DNA from: CALJXB01 sp965225935
GTDB taxonomy: Bacteria > Pseudomonadota > Alphaproteobacteria > Kiloniellales > JAKSDN01
NCBI GenBank assembly: GCA_965225935.1
Contig: CBDDCC010000011.1
Location: forward strand, 271,791 to 335,790
Length of the DNA stretch: 64,000 nucleotides
Direction: 5' to 3'
Shown here one piece after another: positions 62,745 to 64,000 of this stretch. Within the stretch, counting starts at the first letter, position 1; the number at the start of each line of letters is the position of its first letter. The notes beneath the pieces are model-generated. The model made no database searches. It was given only the letters and a program-made list of their open reading frames with translations, and was not told the origin of the DNA. The translations under genes were made by a program, and so were the position numbers.

Positions 62745-62787
62745 TAGTCTACAAACAAATTTTTTCAGATGATCGGGGCGGGAGATC

Positions 62788-63705
62788 ATGTCGATCAATT
62801 GGGACGATCTGCGCATATTCCTTGCAGTGGCGCGCGAAGGCAACCTTTCCGCGGCGGCGCGCGTCCTCAAGGTGACCCAGCCGACCGTCGGCCGGCGACT
62901 GCGCGCGCTGGAGCGGAAGCTGTCCGCACGCCTCTTCGACCGTCTGCCCGACGGCTTCGTGCCGACGGTGGCGGGCACGGAGCTGCTGCCCCTGGCGGAG
63001 GAGATGGAGCGCTCGGCCGAGGCTTTGGAGCGCCGCCAGGCCACCCTGGCCGACACCGTCAGCGGCACCGTGCGCATCTCGGTCATGGAGATCATGGCCC
63101 AGTTCCTCACCGAGTCCCTGACCGAGCTGAGGGAGCGGCTGCCCGAGGTCGAGCTCGAGCTCGCCGTCACCCACCTGGGCGCCAACCTGTCGAAGCGCGA
63201 GGCCGATCTCTTGATCCGCGAGTGCCTGCCGGACAACCCGGGCCTGATCGCACGCAAGCTGGGCGGCGTCGCCTACGCGGTCTACGGCGAGGTCGGTCTG
63301 GTGGCGCGGCATCCGGCGGCCCGCAGCGAGGCCCGCTACCGGGATTGCCCCTGGGTCAGCTTCGACGAGGAGCACGCCTATTTCACCGAGCAGCAGTGGC
63401 TCACGGAGCGGCTCGGCGAACGTGTCGCCGGGGTGCGGGTGACGAACGGCCTTGTCCTGCATGAGGCCGTGCGTCGTGGCGCGGGGCTGGGAGTTCTGCC
63501 GTGCTTCGCCGGCGACTGGGACCCGGCGCTGGTCCGCCTGACACCGCCGATCCCGGGCATCGTATGCAAGCAGCACCTGATCGTGCATCGCGATCTGCGG
63601 CGCTCGCCCAGCGTGCGGGCGGTCATGGACGAACTGGTCGGACTCTTCCAAAGGCAGATGCCGCGGCTCGGGGGTGAGGTCGAGACGGTCGCGAAGCGTG
63701 CTTGA
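62788..63705 (+). CDS. LysR-family transcriptional regulator
   Basis: A 305-residue LysR regulator: HTH INWDDLRIFLAVAREGNLSAAARVLKVTQPTVGRRLRALE, effector domain from about residue 90. It is divergent from the GGT gene and followed, 97 bp later, by a DUF1611/DgcN-type gene. The T-N11-A palindrome upstream supports action on the divergent promoter. In D-glutamate catabolic clusters DgcN-type genes are accompanied by regulators, so control of the downstream gene is also plausible. Confidence 0.93.
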   Translation: MSINWDDLRIFLAVAREGNLSAAARVLKVTQPTVGRRLRALERKLSARLFDRLPDGFVPTVAGTELLPLAEEMERSAEALERRQATLADTVSGTVRISVMEIMAQFLTESLTELRERLPEVELELAVTHLGANLSKREADLLIRECLPDNPGLIARKLGGVAYAVYGEVGLVARHPAARSEARYRDCPWVSFDEEHAYFTEQQWLTERLGERVAGVRVTNGLVLHEAVRRGAGLGVLPCFAGDWDPALVRLTPPIPGIVCKQHLIVHRDLRRSPSVRAVMDELVGLFQRQMPRLGGEVETVAKRA

Positions 63706-63802
63706 TCAAGAGATGAGCTTGAATAAATAAGCTTCTGATATATTTATCTGATTGCCTTTCTTTTCAAGCAAAACATCAGGTTCGGGAGTGCAGAGGGCTG
63801 AG

Positions 63803-64000
63803 ATGGTGATCAGGCAACCCTACTTGCTGTTTCTGGGCGATGTCGGCGACCAGCTCGCGGCCAAGACGGCCCAGGGCATCGCCGACTGGCGACCCGAGAA
63901 ATGCGTGGGACAGCTGCGCTTCACTGGCTGCAACGCCGACCTGGGCCTCGAGGAGATGAGCCTTGCCGACGGCATCGCCGCGGGAGCCAAGACGTTGGTC
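63803..64000 (+). CDS. DUF1611/DgcN-type N-acetyltransferase, 3'-truncated by window edge
   Basis: The first 66 codons of a DUF1611 protein: MVIRQPYLLFLGDVGDQLA at the start, GIADWRPEKCVGQLRFTGC and LADGIAAGAKTLV at the window end. The N-terminal pattern fits the DgcN family, described as a D-amino-acid (D-glutamate) N-acetyltransferase. The remainder lies outside the window, so function is assigned from the N-terminus only. Confidence 0.8.
   Translation, partial: MVIRQPYLLFLGDVGDQLAAKTAQGIADWRPEKCVGQLRFTGCNADLGLEEMSLADGIAAGAKTLV

Overview
This 64 kb window is GC-rich chromosomal DNA that reads as an alphaproteobacterium, most likely of the Rhodospirillales/Kiloniellales type. The evidence is a hopanoid cluster of alphaproteobacterial type (hpnE, shc/hpnF, hpnG, hpnH, an HpnM-like MlaC protein), the yqeY-dnaG-rpoD block divergent from carA, a MipZ-type division ATPase and the lrp-trxB-lysR neighbourhood. 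Placement below class level is inference.

Layout: (1) 1-4.9 kb, hopanoid synthesis, with hpnH inverted and overlapping the end of hpnG. (2) 5-9.3 kb, an AT-richer methyltransferase, a LysE-type exporter broken by an internal deletion, a Tat-exported aldo/keto reductase, a small secreted protein and the MlaC/HpnM protein. (3) 9.3-21.3 kb, rpoD, dnaG, yqeY, then carA, a Cys/Met-metabolism PLP enzyme, carB and greA. A 633 bp element carrying a GxxExxY nuclease-fold gene has landed at the start of carB, flanked by a perfect 30 bp duplication of the carB start. (4) 21.4-35 kb, housekeeping genes: lrp/trxB/lysR, a candidate structured RNA with a strong terminator, a YihY membrane protein, fabI, aroC, a HAD phosphatase, an rRNA uracil methyltransferase, a TerB-MipZ fusion, a DUF3179 protein, a membrane-anchored protein with a long low-complexity region, a DUF6356-like protein and a second Lrp regulator.

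(5) 35.3-46.2 kb, a tightly packed glycan operon: sugar epimerases, a heptose kinase/cytidylyltransferase with inverted domain order, a GmhA-like isomerase, a two-subunit ThDP dehydrogenase E1, two tandem DegT aminotransferases, two unknown proteins and a radical SAM/SPASM enzyme. Together these could make and modify a nucleotide-activated amino- or acyl-sugar. The glycan theme resumes at 49.7-53.9 kb (GT2 glycosyltransferase, flippase-like membrane protein, hydrolysing UDP-GlcNAc 2-epimerase, GmhB). Between the halves sits an AT-rich three-gene minus-strand cassette (ParB-like, PRTase-like, D12-class DNA adenine methyltransferase), the best candidate for an undescribed conflict or defence module.

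(6) 54.4-64 kb, a polyamine-type ABC transporter, a degenerate response regulator, a MATE exporter, a gamma-glutamyltransferase-family enzyme, a LysR regulator with a LysR-box-like palindrome and the start of a DUF1611/DgcN-type gene cut by the window edge.
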